64,000 bases of DNA from Domibacillus tundrae (GCF_000970675.1 NZ_LAJA01000017.1:90385-154384), one strand, 5' to 3'. Positions 34,835-44,814 are shown, counted from the first letter of the stretch. The notes: generated by a model from the sequence alone, not told the origin. Translations and numbers: made by a program.

Positions 34835-34936
34835 GACATTTTTAATGTTATTCGGCTGGCAGATCAGGCACTGTATGTGTCTAAAAAGAATGGGGAAAAC
34901 CAGGCGTCGTTTTATAACCAGAAGGTTAATGGATAA
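34835..34936 (+). pseudogene. GGDEF-domain (diguanylate cyclase) C-terminal remnant
   Basis: Open frame ending at TAA 34934-34936 encodes DIFNVIRLADQALYVSKKNG and NQASFYNQKVNG, matching the end of GGDEF domains (family: ADQALYRSKKNGRN). The catalytic part is absent; upstream is a stop at 34832. The rest of the 34738-35012 gap shows nothing recognisable. Confidence 0.55.
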
Positions 34937-35012
34937 GAGGGGCGATTCATTTTCGCGATTTGAAAAAGCTTTGGTATACGGGCTATCTATCTTTAGATCT
35001 AGTTTTTTACCG

Positions 35013-35042
35013 TAAAAAAACCCCGTGTTTAGCGGGGCTTTA
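35013..35042. terminator. scr operon terminator
   Basis: Minus-strand reading AGCCCCG / CGGGGTT stem with TTTTTTT; it overlaps the last codons of scrK. Confidence 0.85.
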
Positions 35043-36000
35043 GCATGTCATCCATTTGTTGTTTCGAGGGCAGGGAGGAAATGGCTCCTTTGCCGGTCGT
35101 CGTGATGGCGCCGGCAGCGTTGGCGAATTTCAGCATGTTTTCGCCATTTTGTTCGAGAACGGCTTGTACATTTTCTTGATCGGCGGCCGCATCAAGAAGC
35201 CTGTAAAGAAGAGCACCGATAAACGCGTCGCCGGCACCGGTTGTATCCTGAACTTGTACGGAAAAACCATCAGCCTGGATCTTGGTATCATTTACATAAA
35301 GCGTTGCTCCTTCCGCACCGCGCGTATACACGACCGCTTGCACATCGCCGGTAAACAGCGATTCGATCGCAGCTTTTTCTTCTGAAATGCCGGTGATAAA
35401 TCCAAGCTCTTCATCCGAAATCTTCACAAGGTGCGCTTTCGGAATAAAAGCTAAAATCGTTTCACGGCACGCGTCAGGACTGTCCCAAAGCGGCAGTCGG
35501 ACGTTTGGGTCGAAGCTCACTAAAGCACCGCGCTGTTTAGCTGAATCGATGGCTTTGACGTGCGCGTGCTTCATCGGGCTTTCGACTAAATCAACGGAAC
35601 AAAAATGCAAAATATCGCCGGAAGTAAACAATGATTCATCTACTTCATTTGCCGTCATCAGCAAATCAGCACAAGGCTTTCGGTAAAAAGAAAAATCACG
35701 CTCCCCGTCCTCACGAAGCGAAACGAAAGCGAGAGCTGTGTTTGCTTCATTTGTACGAATGATATGTTTTGTTTCAACGCCGGCTTCGTCCAGTTTTTCC
35801 AGTAAAAAGTCACCGAACGCGTCGGCACCGAGTTTGGTCAGCATCGCTGATTGTCCGCCGAGTTTCGAAACGGCTGCTGCCACGTTGGCCGGAGCCCCGC
35901 CCGGCGCGCGTTCAAATGATACAACGTCCTTTAATGCCTGTCCTTTTTGCATCGGAATAAAATCAATTAATACTTCTCCAATCGAATACAAGGTACCCAT
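35029..36000 (-). CDS. scrK: Fructokinase (PfkB family)
   Basis: Phosphorylates the fructose released by sucrose-6-phosphate hydrolase. 323 residues. PfkB motifs: GGAPANVAAAVSKLGG near residue 35 and DTTGAGDAFIGALLYR with catalytic Asp near 258, plus an IGEVLIDFIP N-terminus. ATG 36000 is chosen because GGGGGATGAAA sits at proper distance; two earlier in-frame ATGs are too close to or ahead of that site. It overlaps or abuts the scrB stop. Last gene of the sucrose operon. Confidence 0.92.
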   Translation of the reverse strand: MGTLYSIGEVLIDFIPMQKGQALKDVVSFERAPGGAPANVAAAVSKLGGQSAMLTKLGADAFGDFLLEKLDEAGVETKHIIRTNEANTALAFVSLREDGERDFSFYRKPCADLLMTANEVDESLFTSGDILHFCSVDLVESPMKHAHVKAIDSAKQRGALVSFDPNVRLPLWDSPDACRETILAFIPKAHLVKISDEELGFITGISEEKAAIESLFTGDVQAVVYTRGAEGATLYVNDTKIQADGFSVQVQDTTGAGDAFIGALLYRLLDAAADQENVQAVLEQNGENMLKFANAAGAITTTGKGAISSLPSKQQMDDMLKPR

Positions 36001-36002
36001 TT

Positions 36003-37475
36003 TCATCCCCCAATCGTCCATTTAACCGCCCGGCAAGATGCACGGCCGCCACTCGCAAAAAAGCGGATTCCGGTACAGTCGTCGCTCGGAAAAATACGGC
36101 TCGTAAATACGTCTAATCCATCGTTCACAAACAATTCCAATGAAGAGGAGTCCACAAACAACTGAAAGGTCACGCACTCTGCATCTAAATGACAGCTGCG
36201 TACAGTTCCATAGTCGGTACTGACGGGAGAGCCAGAAAATGTCCGGTCCAAAATGACCTTCTTTTGGACCGCATCATAAGTGATCACTGTTTTTTCGTTT
36301 TCATTGACACGGATTTCAATGCCGCATGATGCGGCGTCGTGAATAGTAAACGAACAAATCAGTTCAAACGATGTGCCGCTAAAGCTGTCAAACGTCTTTG
36401 TTTCATTTAACAGTTCAGCTGCTGCTTCCATTTGAATGCCGCGCAAGCTTTGCAGCTCCCGCACCGGCCGCTGTATGAGCCGGCCATTTTCGATCGTGAT
36501 CTCGCGTGGCAGTGTCAGGCAGTGGGCCCAGCCATGTGCATCTGTCGGATAAGCTATTTCCGGAAGCCCCATCCAGCCGACCATAATCCGGCGGCCGTCC
36601 GGCGTTTCCATCGTTTGCGGCGCATAGAAGTCAAAGCCGCGGTCCAGTTCATGAAAGTCACTGTGCTGTATCGTTTGTGTATGAACATCCAGGTTCCCGA
36701 GTACATAACCCGATTGATAAATATTATGATAGTGATCGCCGTCCGGCGCAATGCCCTGAGGTGAAAAAATGAAAACACCCTGATCATCCACGGTAAAATA
36801 ATCCGGGCATTCCCACATGTAACCGAAGCGGGGGAGACCGGTTTTTATTTCACCTTCAAATGTCCATTTTTCCATATCAGGAGAACTGTACAGCACGACA
36901 CAGCCGGTTTTGTCGGTCCGCTGAGCCCCGATAATAGCATAAAATGTATCGTTTTCTTTCCATACTTTCGGGTCGCGGAAATGATCGGTGTAATCATCTG
37001 GCACATGATCAATAACGGGTGTTTTCCATTTTTCAATGACGCCCTTTTCATCCATTACCGCAATATTCTGCTTTGGATGGCGAACCCATTGATCATCGCG
37101 CGTATTGCCGGTATACATTAAATAAAGCTGGCCGTTATGCTCAATGCCGCTGCCGGAGTATGCCCCGTGGCTGTCAATGTCATCGTTTGGCCGAATGGCG
37201 ATGCCGGCACTTTCCCAGTGGACGAGATCTTTTGACTTTGTATGATACCAATATTTAATTCCGTGGACAGGGCCAAGCGGGAACCATTGATAAAATAAAT
37301 GATATTCGCCGTTGTAAAAAGAAAAGCCGTTCGGATCGTTTAACAATCCCGTTTCAGGCTGAATATGATACGTTTGGCGCCAGGGAGAACGATCGACCTT
37401 TTCTTTTAAAGCGGTTAAGTCTTTTTCAGCTATATCTTCAATGCGTGTGTAACGCTGTTCTGTTGTCCATTGCAA
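36003..37475 (-). CDS. scrB: Sucrose-6-phosphate hydrolase (GH32)
   Basis: Cytosolic hydrolysis of sucrose 6-phosphate to glucose 6-phosphate and fructose. 490 residues. GH32 landmarks: nucleophile Asp in GLLNDPNGF near residue 44, transition-state Asp in HFRDPKVW near 165 and acid/base Glu in MWECPDYF near 225; a beta-sandwich C-terminal domain includes SSSLELFVNDG. TTG 37475 is preferred, with GAGGTGA five bases upstream; the GTG at 37484 lies inside that ribosome site. Middle gene of scrA-scrB-scrK. Confidence 0.93.
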   Translation of the reverse strand: MQWTTEQRYTRIEDIAEKDLTALKEKVDRSPWRQTYHIQPETGLLNDPNGFSFYNGEYHLFYQWFPLGPVHGIKYWYHTKSKDLVHWESAGIAIRPNDDIDSHGAYSGSGIEHNGQLYLMYTGNTRDDQWVRHPKQNIAVMDEKGVIEKWKTPVIDHVPDDYTDHFRDPKVWKENDTFYAIIGAQRTDKTGCVVLYSSPDMEKWTFEGEIKTGLPRFGYMWECPDYFTVDDQGVFIFSPQGIAPDGDHYHNIYQSGYVLGNLDVHTQTIQHSDFHELDRGFDFYAPQTMETPDGRRIMVGWMGLPEIAYPTDAHGWAHCLTLPREITIENGRLIQRPVRELQSLRGIQMEAAAELLNETKTFDSFSGTSFELICSFTIHDAASCGIEIRVNENEKTVITYDAVQKKVILDRTFSGSPVSTDYGTVRSCHLDAECVTFQLFVDSSSLELFVNDGLDVFTSRIFPSDDCTGIRFFASGGRASCRAVKWTIGG

Positions 37476-37534
37476 TTCGATCACCTCGTTAATATAAAAA
37501 TAAGATGGAGGATTGCTCCTCCATCATGAGTTTG

Positions 37535-38974
37535 TTATGCAGCATTTTGTATCGCTTGTTTTTTCTCGTCACGCTTTCCAAGCACGATGGTGACCACAAA
37601 CGCGACCGCAATGGCAATGATCATGCCAATCACGTATTGAACAAGTCCTTCATGCTGAATGGAAATAACGCCGGGAAGACCGGCCGCTCCAAGGGCGATG
37701 GCTTTTACTTTAAAGAACGTCACATAAGCTGTGGCAACAGAAGAGCCGATAATGGCGCCAATAAATGGATAACGAAGCTTCAAGTTAACGCCGAACATTG
37801 CAGGCTCGGTAATACCGAGCAGGGCAGAGATGCCGGCTGCTGATGCGGTGCCTTTTAGCTTTTTGTTTTTCGTCATTGTAAAAACAGCCAGTGTTGCCCC
37901 GCCTTGTGCGACATTCGACATTGTCGCAACCGCAAAGATAAACGAACCGCCTGTTTTGGCAATATCGGCAAGTAATTGGGTTTCAACTGCAATAAAGCTG
38001 TGATGCATGCCGGTAATAACGATGGGTGCGTAAAGAAGACCAAAAAGTGCTCCGCCTACGAATCCGGTTGTGTCATACAGCCAAATCATGCCGTCAGAAA
38101 GCAGATTGCCGGCTGAACGAGTAAGGGGTCCAACAAGTGTAAATGTTAAAATCCCGGTAATAAAAATCGTCAAAAGAGGTGTCAGCAAGTTATCGAGTGC
38201 GGAAGGAACTACTTTGCGCAACGATAATTCCACTTTTGCCAATATAAACGAAGCGGCTAAAACTGGAAGCACTGTGCCTTGGTAGCCGATTTTTTCAATT
38301 TCAAATCCGAAAATAGACCAAACCGGAATTTCGCCGCTTACAAGCGCGCCGCCATATCCCCAGCCATTTAGTAAATCCGGGTGAACCATAATCATTCCGA
38401 GAGCAGCCCCGAGATACGCATTTCCGCCAAACCGCTGCGTCGCTGAGAAGCCGATTAAAATAGGCAGAAAGACAAAGGCAGCGTTCGCGAATGTATTAAT
38501 AAGCGCCGCGAGATCGGCCATGTTCGGATACGCTTCGACGAGTGACTGGCCGTCGATAAACAATCCTTGAGCAGTAAGCAGGTTGTTAATTCCCATTAAC
38601 AAACCGCCGGCGACGATTGCCGGAATAATTGGAACGAAAATGTCTGACAGCATTTTCACAAAACGCTGAAGCGGGTTCATGTTCTTCGCGCCGGCGCTTT
38701 TTACGTCCGTTGTCGACATGCCGTCCGTACCGGTCATTTTAGAAAATTCCGCAAAGACTTTATTCACTGTACCGGAGCCAAAAATAATTTGATACTGTCC
38801 CCCGGTAGAGAACGTACCTTTCACACTGTCCATCGCCTCTAGTTTTTCCTGATCAACAAGTGATTCGTCATGCAAAGCGAGACGAAGCCGAGTCGCACAA
38901 TGTGCAGCAGCAGCGACATTTTCTTTGCCGCCAATGGCTTGGAGCGTTTCACGGGCGATTTCATTGTAATTCAT
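37535..38974 (-). CDS. scrA: Sucrose-specific PTS enzyme IIBC
   Basis: Membrane transporter that phosphorylates sucrose on entry. 479 residues: IIB domain (1-85) with phospho-Cys in AAHCATRLRLAL near residue 26, then an IIC domain with about ten helices (105-460), including GITEPAMFGVNLK near 390 and HHSFIAVE near 330. There is no IIA domain, so a glucose-type IIA from another system must donate phosphate, as for known ScrA/SacP. AAAGGAGGAAGCAGT precedes ATG 38974; the longer upstream frame is leader carrying operators. Confidence 0.93.
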   Translation of the reverse strand: MNYNEIARETLQAIGGKENVAAAAHCATRLRLALHDESLVDQEKLEAMDSVKGTFSTGGQYQIIFGSGTVNKVFAEFSKMTGTDGMSTTDVKSAGAKNMNPLQRFVKMLSDIFVPIIPAIVAGGLLMGINNLLTAQGLFIDGQSLVEAYPNMADLAALINTFANAAFVFLPILIGFSATQRFGGNAYLGAALGMIMVHPDLLNGWGYGGALVSGEIPVWSIFGFEIEKIGYQGTVLPVLAASFILAKVELSLRKVVPSALDNLLTPLLTIFITGILTFTLVGPLTRSAGNLLSDGMIWLYDTTGFVGGALFGLLYAPIVITGMHHSFIAVETQLLADIAKTGGSFIFAVATMSNVAQGGATLAVFTMTKNKKLKGTASAAGISALLGITEPAMFGVNLKLRYPFIGAIIGSSVATAYVTFFKVKAIALGAAGLPGVISIQHEGLVQYVIGMIIAIAVAFVVTIVLGKRDEKKQAIQNAA

Positions 38975-39014
38975 ACTGCTTCCTCCTTTATGGATGAAAA
39001 ATATAAGTTTAAGT

Positions 39015-39110
39015 GGAACCGGTTCCGGTAGAGAGCGAATAAAAAGCTGGTTAAGGAACCGGTTCCACAAAAGAATCAAAAAATTGAAAGCGGTTATAGG
39101 AACCGGTTTC
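39015..39110 (-). promoter_or_regulatory. Three ScrR (LacI-family) operators
   Basis: GGAACCGGTTCC at 39015-39026 and 39055-39066 are perfect palindromes; GGAACCGGTTTC at 39099-39110 differs at one base. Spacing is 40 and 44 bases, about four helical turns, between scrR and scrA. Three sites allow cooperative or looped repression of scrABK. Confidence 0.85.
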
Positions 39111-39117
39111 AATTAGA

Positions 39118-40116
39118 TTATAAAAGATGATCTGTCCGAATGTCAACACTTTCCCGTAAAATAAGATCGAACCGTGAATACGTCAGCTTCGGCACATCTT
39201 CTCCTTTTACAAGCTTGGCAATATGCGAGGCGGCGGTATGTCCTGCTTCCGTAAAATGAATATGAACGGTCGTTAAAGAAGGGTTCATCATCGCTGTTAC
39301 CTCATATCCGCCAAAACCTGTAATGGAAACGTCCGTTGGTACGTGAAGCTTTTTTTGATAAGCGGCTTTCATCGCACCAATGGCAAGGTTATCTGTTGCG
39401 CACACAACAGCAGACGGTGAAAACTCGTCAAAAAGCTGTCCTGCCCGCTCTGCCGCATCGCTCATACTAAAGGTTGTTTCGAAAAATCGTGCTTCCACAT
39501 CTACAGCGTGTTCGCTGACCGCTTGAGCAAACCCTTTTTTTCGTTTCAAGCCAACTGCGACATCGTATTCACTGACACCTAAAAACGCAATTTTTTTATG
39601 TCCGCGCTGTGCAATGTACTTGCCGATCGCGTAACCCGCTGTTTCGTCATCATGGACAAGGCTATAAACGTTATCGTGCTGCTGACCGACAAGCAGGACA
39701 GGAATATCGATTTCTTGAAATGCTTTTAAATGAGCGTCCGTCACTTCGGTTGCCAGCAAAATAATACCGGCAACTTTTTGTTTCGCCAATGTATAAATAT
39801 TTTCAATCTCGCGTGTTAAATCCTGGTCTGTATTTGATACGAGCATATGATAATTCAGTTCGCGCAGACGTTCATCAATGCCCATCAGCGTGCGAGATGT
39901 CGCATATGAATCAAGGCGCGGAATAATCGTGCCGATAATATTTGTTTTTTTCGCTTTTAAGCTTTGCGCAAAAGCATTGGGTGAATAGCCGGTTTCTTCA
40001 ATCACCAATTCAATTTTCTTTTTTGTTTCTTCACTTACCGAACCGCCGTTTAAATAGCGTGATACCGTACTTTTTGCCACGCCGGCGATCTTGGCAATAT
40101 CTGCAATAGTTTTCAT
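39118..40116 (-). CDS. scrR: LacI-family sucrose operon repressor
   Basis: 332 residues: N-terminal LacI helix-turn-helix (TIADIAKIAGVAKSTVSRYL, residues 3-22) with hinge, then a periplasmic-binding-protein-like effector domain (60-332; IIGTIIPRLDSYATSR, GYAIGKYIAQRGHKKIAFLG). Expected ligand is fructose or sucrose 6-phosphate. It lies directly upstream of scrA on the same strand, with the operators starting eight bases past its stop. The ATG is preceded by GAAATGGAGTGAACAAC. Confidence 0.92.
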   Translation of the reverse strand: MKTIADIAKIAGVAKSTVSRYLNGGSVSEETKKKIELVIEETGYSPNAFAQSLKAKKTNIIGTIIPRLDSYATSRTLMGIDERLRELNYHMLVSNTDQDLTREIENIYTLAKQKVAGIILLATEVTDAHLKAFQEIDIPVLLVGQQHDNVYSLVHDDETAGYAIGKYIAQRGHKKIAFLGVSEYDVAVGLKRKKGFAQAVSEHAVDVEARFFETTFSMSDAAERAGQLFDEFSPSAVVCATDNLAIGAMKAAYQKKLHVPTDVSITGFGGYEVTAMMNPSLTTVHIHFTEAGHTAASHIAKLVKGEDVPKLTYSRFDLILRESVDIRTDHLL

Positions 40117-40255
40117 GGTTGTTCACTCCATTTCTTCTCTGTATCTACTATACAATATGATAGAAAACCCGTACAATTTGCAAAAAAGAAAAATATTTTA
40201 CTAAAAGTAACCAATAAAACACCTGTTTTTTTAGTTAATAGTCTATTATGATATT

Positions 40256-40269
40256 TGAAAGCGTTATCT
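40256..40269 (+). promoter_or_regulatory. Possible cre (CcpA) site of alpha-galactosidase gene
   Basis: TGAAAGCGTTATCT matches TGWAANCGNTNWCA at 13 of 14 positions, 32 bases before the start codon. Confidence 0.6.
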
Positions 40270-40300
40270 ATTAAAGATACTAAAATAGGGAGGAAAACAA

Positions 40301-42496
40301 TTGACTATTTACTATCATGATTCGCAGAAAACTTTTCATTTGCAGGCGGGCGATTCAAGCTACGTGATGCAAGTGGTCAATAAGGGTTTTTTAACGCACT
40401 TATATTGGGGGAAAAAGATAAAAGAATATCGGTTTGCAAATCGGCTGCAGTTTACTGACCGGGCGTTCTCTGGCAATCCGCATCCATCTGAAAACCGGAC
40501 CTTTTCACTGGATACGCTGCCTCAGGAGTTCCCGGTCTATGGTACAACAGACTACCGGGCGCCGATCGTACAGGTGCAGCTTGAAAACGGAACAACCATT
40601 ACAGATTTCAGATACGATTCTCACCGAATCTTCAAAGGAAAATCAGAACTTGAAGGTCTGCCGTCAACCTATATAGAAGAAGAAGCTGAAGCTGAGACGC
40701 TGGAGATTATGCTTTACGACGAGTTGTCCGGTCTTAAGGCGGTATTGCTGTACACGGTTTACAATGATCGTTCCGTTATTACCCGCTCTATCCGTCTCGT
40801 CAACAGCGGCCGCCAGTCTCTTCAGTTATTGAGAGCGCTTAGTGCCAGTGTGGATTTTCGAGATAATGACTTTGAGTTTATTCAGTTGTCCGGTGCATGG
40901 GGGAAAGAGCGGGAAATAGAACGCCATTCATTACGCCAGGGTATTCAATCGATAGAAAGCAGACGCGGCGCCAGCAGCCACCAGCAAAATCCGTTTCTCG
41001 CGCTGGCGCGAAAAAATGCGGATGAACAGTATGGTGATGTATATGGATTCAGCCTTGTATACAGCGGCAATTTTTTAGCGCAGGCAGAGGTGGATCAATT
41101 CCATACTGCACGTGTATCAATGGGAATCAATCCGTTTGATTTTAGTTGGAAGCTTGAACCAGGCGACTCGTTCCAGTGTCCGGAAGTTGTGATGGTGTAT
41201 TCACATGAAGGGCTGGGCGGCATGTCGAGAACGTATCATGATTTGTATCGCCACCGGCTTGCACGCGGACCATTTCGTGATCGAGAGCGTCCGATTTTAA
41301 TTAACAACTGGGAAGCGACCTATTTTGACTTTAATGCGGATAAAATTGAATCGATCGCTGCAGCGGGCAGTGAGCTTGGTATTGAACTGTTTGTTTTGGA
41401 TGACGGCTGGTTTGGCCATCGGGATGATGATAAGACCTCGCTTGGCGACTGGTTTGTGGATGAGCGCAAGCTGCCGAATGGCCTGGATGATCTCGCCAGT
41501 CGGGTTCGGAATATGAACATGGAATTTGGGCTTTGGTTTGAACCGGAGATGGTTTCGGTTGACAGCGACTTATACCGGAATCATCCGGACTGGTGCCTGC
41601 ATGTGCCAAGTGCGAATCGATCTGAAAGCCGCAATCAGCTTGTCCTTGATTTTTCTCGTGACGATGTGTGCATTGCCGTCACAAAAATGGTAATGGATAT
41701 TTTATCAAGCGCGCCGATCACATACGTAAAATGGGATATGAACCGGCATATGACGGAAATCGGCTCAGCCCGGCTGCCAGCGGATCGTCAGCGTGAAACA
41801 GCGCACCGGTACATGCTTGGACTTTATCGGGTAATGGAAAAAATCACAACATCATTTCCGCATATTTTATTTGAAAGCTGTTCGGGCGGAGGCGGCCGTT
41901 TTGATCCAGGGATGCTGTACTACATGCCGCAAACGTGGACAAGTGATAACACGGATGCCGTTTCACGTTTAAAAGTTCAATACGGCACAAGTCTTGTGTA
42001 TCCAATCAGTTCAATGGGGGCGCATGTATCGGATGTGCCGAATCATCAAGTGAACCGACTGACATCACTCCAAATGCGCGGGGATGTGGCCGCTTCTGGC
42101 AATCTAGGCTACGAGCTCGATTTAACGAAACTGACGGACGAAGAAAAAGAAGAAGTTACACAGCAGGTCGCACAGTATAAAAAAATCCGTTCGCTCATCC
42201 AGTTCGGCGATTTTTACCGGCTGCTTAGCCCGTTTGCAGGGAATGAGACAGCCTGGATGTTTGTGAATAAAAAGAAAACAGAAGCCGTTCTTTGTTATTT
42301 CCGTGTATTGGATGCGCCAAATGCGCCGTTCCGTTCGGTGAAGGCGCACGGTCTTGACTCCGGCAAAACGTACCGTATTCAAGAGACAGGTGAGATAGTA
42401 GGGGGAGATGAGCTTATGTACGCTGGTATGGACGTTCCAGCGGATGTAAGCGGTGATTTTCAAAGTGTTGTTTGGCACTTAAAGGAGGCAGAGTAA
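40301..42496 (+). CDS. Alpha-galactosidase (GH36)
   Basis: Removes galactose from raffinose-type sugars or melibiose in the cytosol (no signal peptide). 731 residues, standard for bacterial GH36 (RafA/AgaN type). N-terminal beta-sandwich to about 330, then the barrel with FVLDDGWFGHRDDD near 365, nucleophile Asp in YVKWDMNRHMTE near 478 and SCSGGGGRFDPGM near 528, with acid/base Asp in WTSDNTDA near 548. TTG start after AGGGAGGAAAACAA. The gene directly downstream is a dead GH32 enzyme, and the sucrose operon lies on the other side: together these suggest a raffinose/sucrose locus. Confidence 0.93.
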   Translation: MTIYYHDSQKTFHLQAGDSSYVMQVVNKGFLTHLYWGKKIKEYRFANRLQFTDRAFSGNPHPSENRTFSLDTLPQEFPVYGTTDYRAPIVQVQLENGTTITDFRYDSHRIFKGKSELEGLPSTYIEEEAEAETLEIMLYDELSGLKAVLLYTVYNDRSVITRSIRLVNSGRQSLQLLRALSASVDFRDNDFEFIQLSGAWGKEREIERHSLRQGIQSIESRRGASSHQQNPFLALARKNADEQYGDVYGFSLVYSGNFLAQAEVDQFHTARVSMGINPFDFSWKLEPGDSFQCPEVVMVYSHEGLGGMSRTYHDLYRHRLARGPFRDRERPILINNWEATYFDFNADKIESIAAAGSELGIELFVLDDGWFGHRDDDKTSLGDWFVDERKLPNGLDDLASRVRNMNMEFGLWFEPEMVSVDSDLYRNHPDWCLHVPSANRSESRNQLVLDFSRDDVCIAVTKMVMDILSSAPITYVKWDMNRHMTEIGSARLPADRQRETAHRYMLGLYRVMEKITTSFPHILFESCSGGGGRFDPGMLYYMPQTWTSDNTDAVSRLKVQYGTSLVYPISSMGAHVSDVPNHQVNRLTSLQMRGDVAASGNLGYELDLTKLTDEEKEEVTQQVAQYKKIRSLIQFGDFYRLLSPFAGNETAWMFVNKKKTEAVLCYFRVLDAPNAPFRSVKAHGLDSGKTYRIQETGEIVGGDELMYAGMDVPADVSGDFQSVVWHLKEAE

Positions 42497-42974
<478 letters not shown>

Positions 42975-43028
42975 ATATGGATTGGATGGCATTTAAAGAC
43001 CCGCTGCCACCGTTCCAACTTATAGAAT

Positions 43029-43060
43029 CAGCCACCTGATTATTCAGGTGGCTTTTTTTA
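43029..43060 (+). terminator. Terminator after GH32 pseudogene
   Basis: AGCCACCTGA / TCAGGTGGCT stem with TTTTTTT. Confidence 0.9.
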
Positions 43061-43089
43061 TTGACAAATATTAAACATATTTATAATAT
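43061..43089 (+). promoter_or_regulatory. SigA promoter of DUF2087 gene
   Basis: TTGACA (43061-43066), 17-base spacer, TAATAT (43084-43089), 41 bases before the start codon. Confidence 0.7.
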
Positions 43090-43129
43090 ATCTATAAATA
43101 AATAAACTTTTAAAGGTTGTGTTTGTTAT

Positions 43130-43876
43130 ATGGGTTTATCGGAACAGTTTTGGAATGCCTCTATTCATGAGTTGAAAAAAGGATACGTCGAAGGGGAATG
43201 TTCTTTTACTTGCTTGTTATGCGGAGCGCAGATTGAAAAAGGTGTCATTTATCCTTATGAAGATAGTCTTTATGAAGCGGAGCGGTATATGCAGATCCAT
43301 ATTAAACAAAAACATGGATCAGTGTTTGAATACATCGTAGGAATGGACAAAAAGCTGACAGGATTAACGGATCATCAAAATAAGCTGCTGCGCCTTTTTT
43401 ACGAAGGGAGAAGTGATAAAGAAGTACAGGAAGAAATGGGGATCGGAAGTGCATCGACGATCCGGAACCATCGTTTCGTCCTAAAAGAAAAAGAGCGTCA
43501 GGCGAAAATGTTTCTGGCGATAATGGAATTAATCAAAGAAAAAGATAAACATGCCCCCGCGCTTATACCGCCGCATAAGCAGGCAAAAATGATTGACAGC
43601 CGCTATGATATAACGGTAGAAGAACAAGCAAAGGCGATGGCTAAATTTATGCCGGATGGCGTACTGCTGACATTTCCGCCAAAGGAAAAACAGAGGCTGA
43701 TCATCATGCGTGAAATCGCCAAAAAATTCAAAGCAGGACGAATATACAATGAAAAGCAAACGAATGAGGTGATTTTAAACGTATTTAGTGATTACGTAAA
43801 AGTCAGGAGATACTTAATCGAATATGGCTTTTTAAACCGAAAACCGGATGGAAGCGAATATTGGGTGAATGAATGA
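43130..43876 (+). CDS. DUF2087 domain protein with zinc-finger-like N-terminus and HTH
   Basis: 248 residues, no signal or membrane helix. Residues 23-62 hold CLLCGA and HIKQKHG, a possible Cys2-His2 zinc site. Residues 75-115 (LTDHQNKLLRLFYEGRSDKE, then GIGSASTIRNHRF) look like a LuxR/sigma-type helix-turn-helix. The C-terminal 90 residues (LTFPPKEKQRLIIMREIAKK, KQTNEVILNVFSDYVKVRRY) match DUF2087. Likely a DNA-binding regulator. Its stop overlaps the region of the next gene, which encodes a GIY-YIG protein, so they are co-transcribed. Target unknown. Confidence 0.85.
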   Translation: MGLSEQFWNASIHELKKGYVEGECSFTCLLCGAQIEKGVIYPYEDSLYEAERYMQIHIKQKHGSVFEYIVGMDKKLTGLTDHQNKLLRLFYEGRSDKEVQEEMGIGSASTIRNHRFVLKEKERQAKMFLAIMELIKEKDKHAPALIPPHKQAKMIDSRYDITVEEQAKAMAKFMPDGVLLTFPPKEKQRLIIMREIAKKFKAGRIYNEKQTNEVILNVFSDYVKVRRYLIEYGFLNRKPDGSEYWVNE

Positions 43877-43890
43877 TGGAGGGGTCAAAA

Positions 43891-44241
43891 ATGGATCGAA
43901 AAAAAGAACTGAAGCAGCAATTTAAAGAAGCAACAGTGGTAGCTGGAATTTATCAAATTAAAAATACTGCGAATGGAAAAGTGTTCATAGGCAGCACTCG
44001 CAATGTGAAAACAATAAATGGACGCAAATTCGAACTCGAAGCAGGTTCAAGTACACATAAAGAACTGCAAAAAGAATGGAATGAGTTTGGAAAGGAAGCG
44101 TTTCAATTTGATATTCTCGAAATCGTTAAAAAGCCGGAAACAGGTTTTTTTGATGAAAAACGGACGCTGGAAAAGCTGGAGCGAAAATGGCTTGAAAAGA
44201 TACAGCCGTTTGGGAACCGAGGCTATAACGCTATAAAATAA
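43891..44241 (+). CDS. Small GIY-YIG nuclease family protein
   Basis: 116 residues from ATG 43891, preceded by GGAGGGGTCAAAA. The GIY half is GIYQIKNTANGKVFIGSTRN near residues 22-41, where YIG reads FIG; the helix with the catalytic Arg position and a Glu (LEKLERKWLEKIQPFGNRGYN) follow at the end. It resembles stand-alone GIY-YIG proteins of Bacillus with unknown substrate. Fifteen bases separate it from the DUF2087 stop. The FIG variant may reduce or alter activity. Confidence 0.85.
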   Translation: MDRKKELKQQFKEATVVAGIYQIKNTANGKVFIGSTRNVKTINGRKFELEAGSSTHKELQKEWNEFGKEAFQFDILEIVKKPETGFFDEKRTLEKLERKWLEKIQPFGNRGYNAIK

Positions 44242-44248
44242 AGAATGG

Positions 44249-44760
44249 CAGACTTTAGACAAAGTCGGCAGCCTTTTTAACTTTAACGACAGCTTCTATT
44301 ACGAAAGCAATAGGCATCTTTTAGGGAAGCGGTCCCGCTTTTTTACTTGGAGCCGATAGGTGAAGCTGTCCGGACTTCGCGCACCTTAGGGCAGTGCGGA
44401 AGCCTCTTCGGCGTCCGCCCGCGGAGTCTTCCGACTCACTGTGCATCCCGCAGGAGTCTTCGCCCGGACGGCTTCACCAAGTGTTTAGAAAAGCAGAGAT
44501 GGAGAGCGGGTCTTTATATACGGCAACTCTTTCACAATCGTCCGGGACATTTCTATGTATTCTTTCACTGCTGCTGCGAAAGAATACGGATCTTTCAGGC
44601 GATGCTGTTTTGTCCAAAAGCAAAGCCGTGCGTCCGCCGCCTTTTCGGCTCCCATTAAAAAAGCTCATATGAAAAGAAGCAAAGAGATATTTCGGTAAAA
44701 AATTTAATTTGTCTACACGCTGAGACAGCCTGCTCGTAACATGAGCAGGCTGTTTTTTTG
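44249..44760. mobile_element. Bipartite GC-rich dispersed element, copy 3
   Basis: Bounded by CAGACTTTAGACAAA (44249-44263) and, as complement, CAGCGTGTAGACAAA (44708-44722): 12 of 15 positions agree and the AGACAAA core matches that of copy 2. Module B lies at about 44341-44483 (GAGCCGATAGGTGAAG, CCGACTCACTGTGCATCCCG, CAGGAGTCTTCGC) and a partial module A at about 44612-44690, in the same orientation as copy 2. A terminator follows (CAGCCTGCTC / GAGCAGGCTG, TTTTTTT, about 44726-44759). No gene inside. Confidence 0.55.
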
Positions 44761-44814
44761 GGGGTCACACATTTTCGAAATCCTGCATATTATTTTGAAT
44801 AAGAGGTGGTGAAC

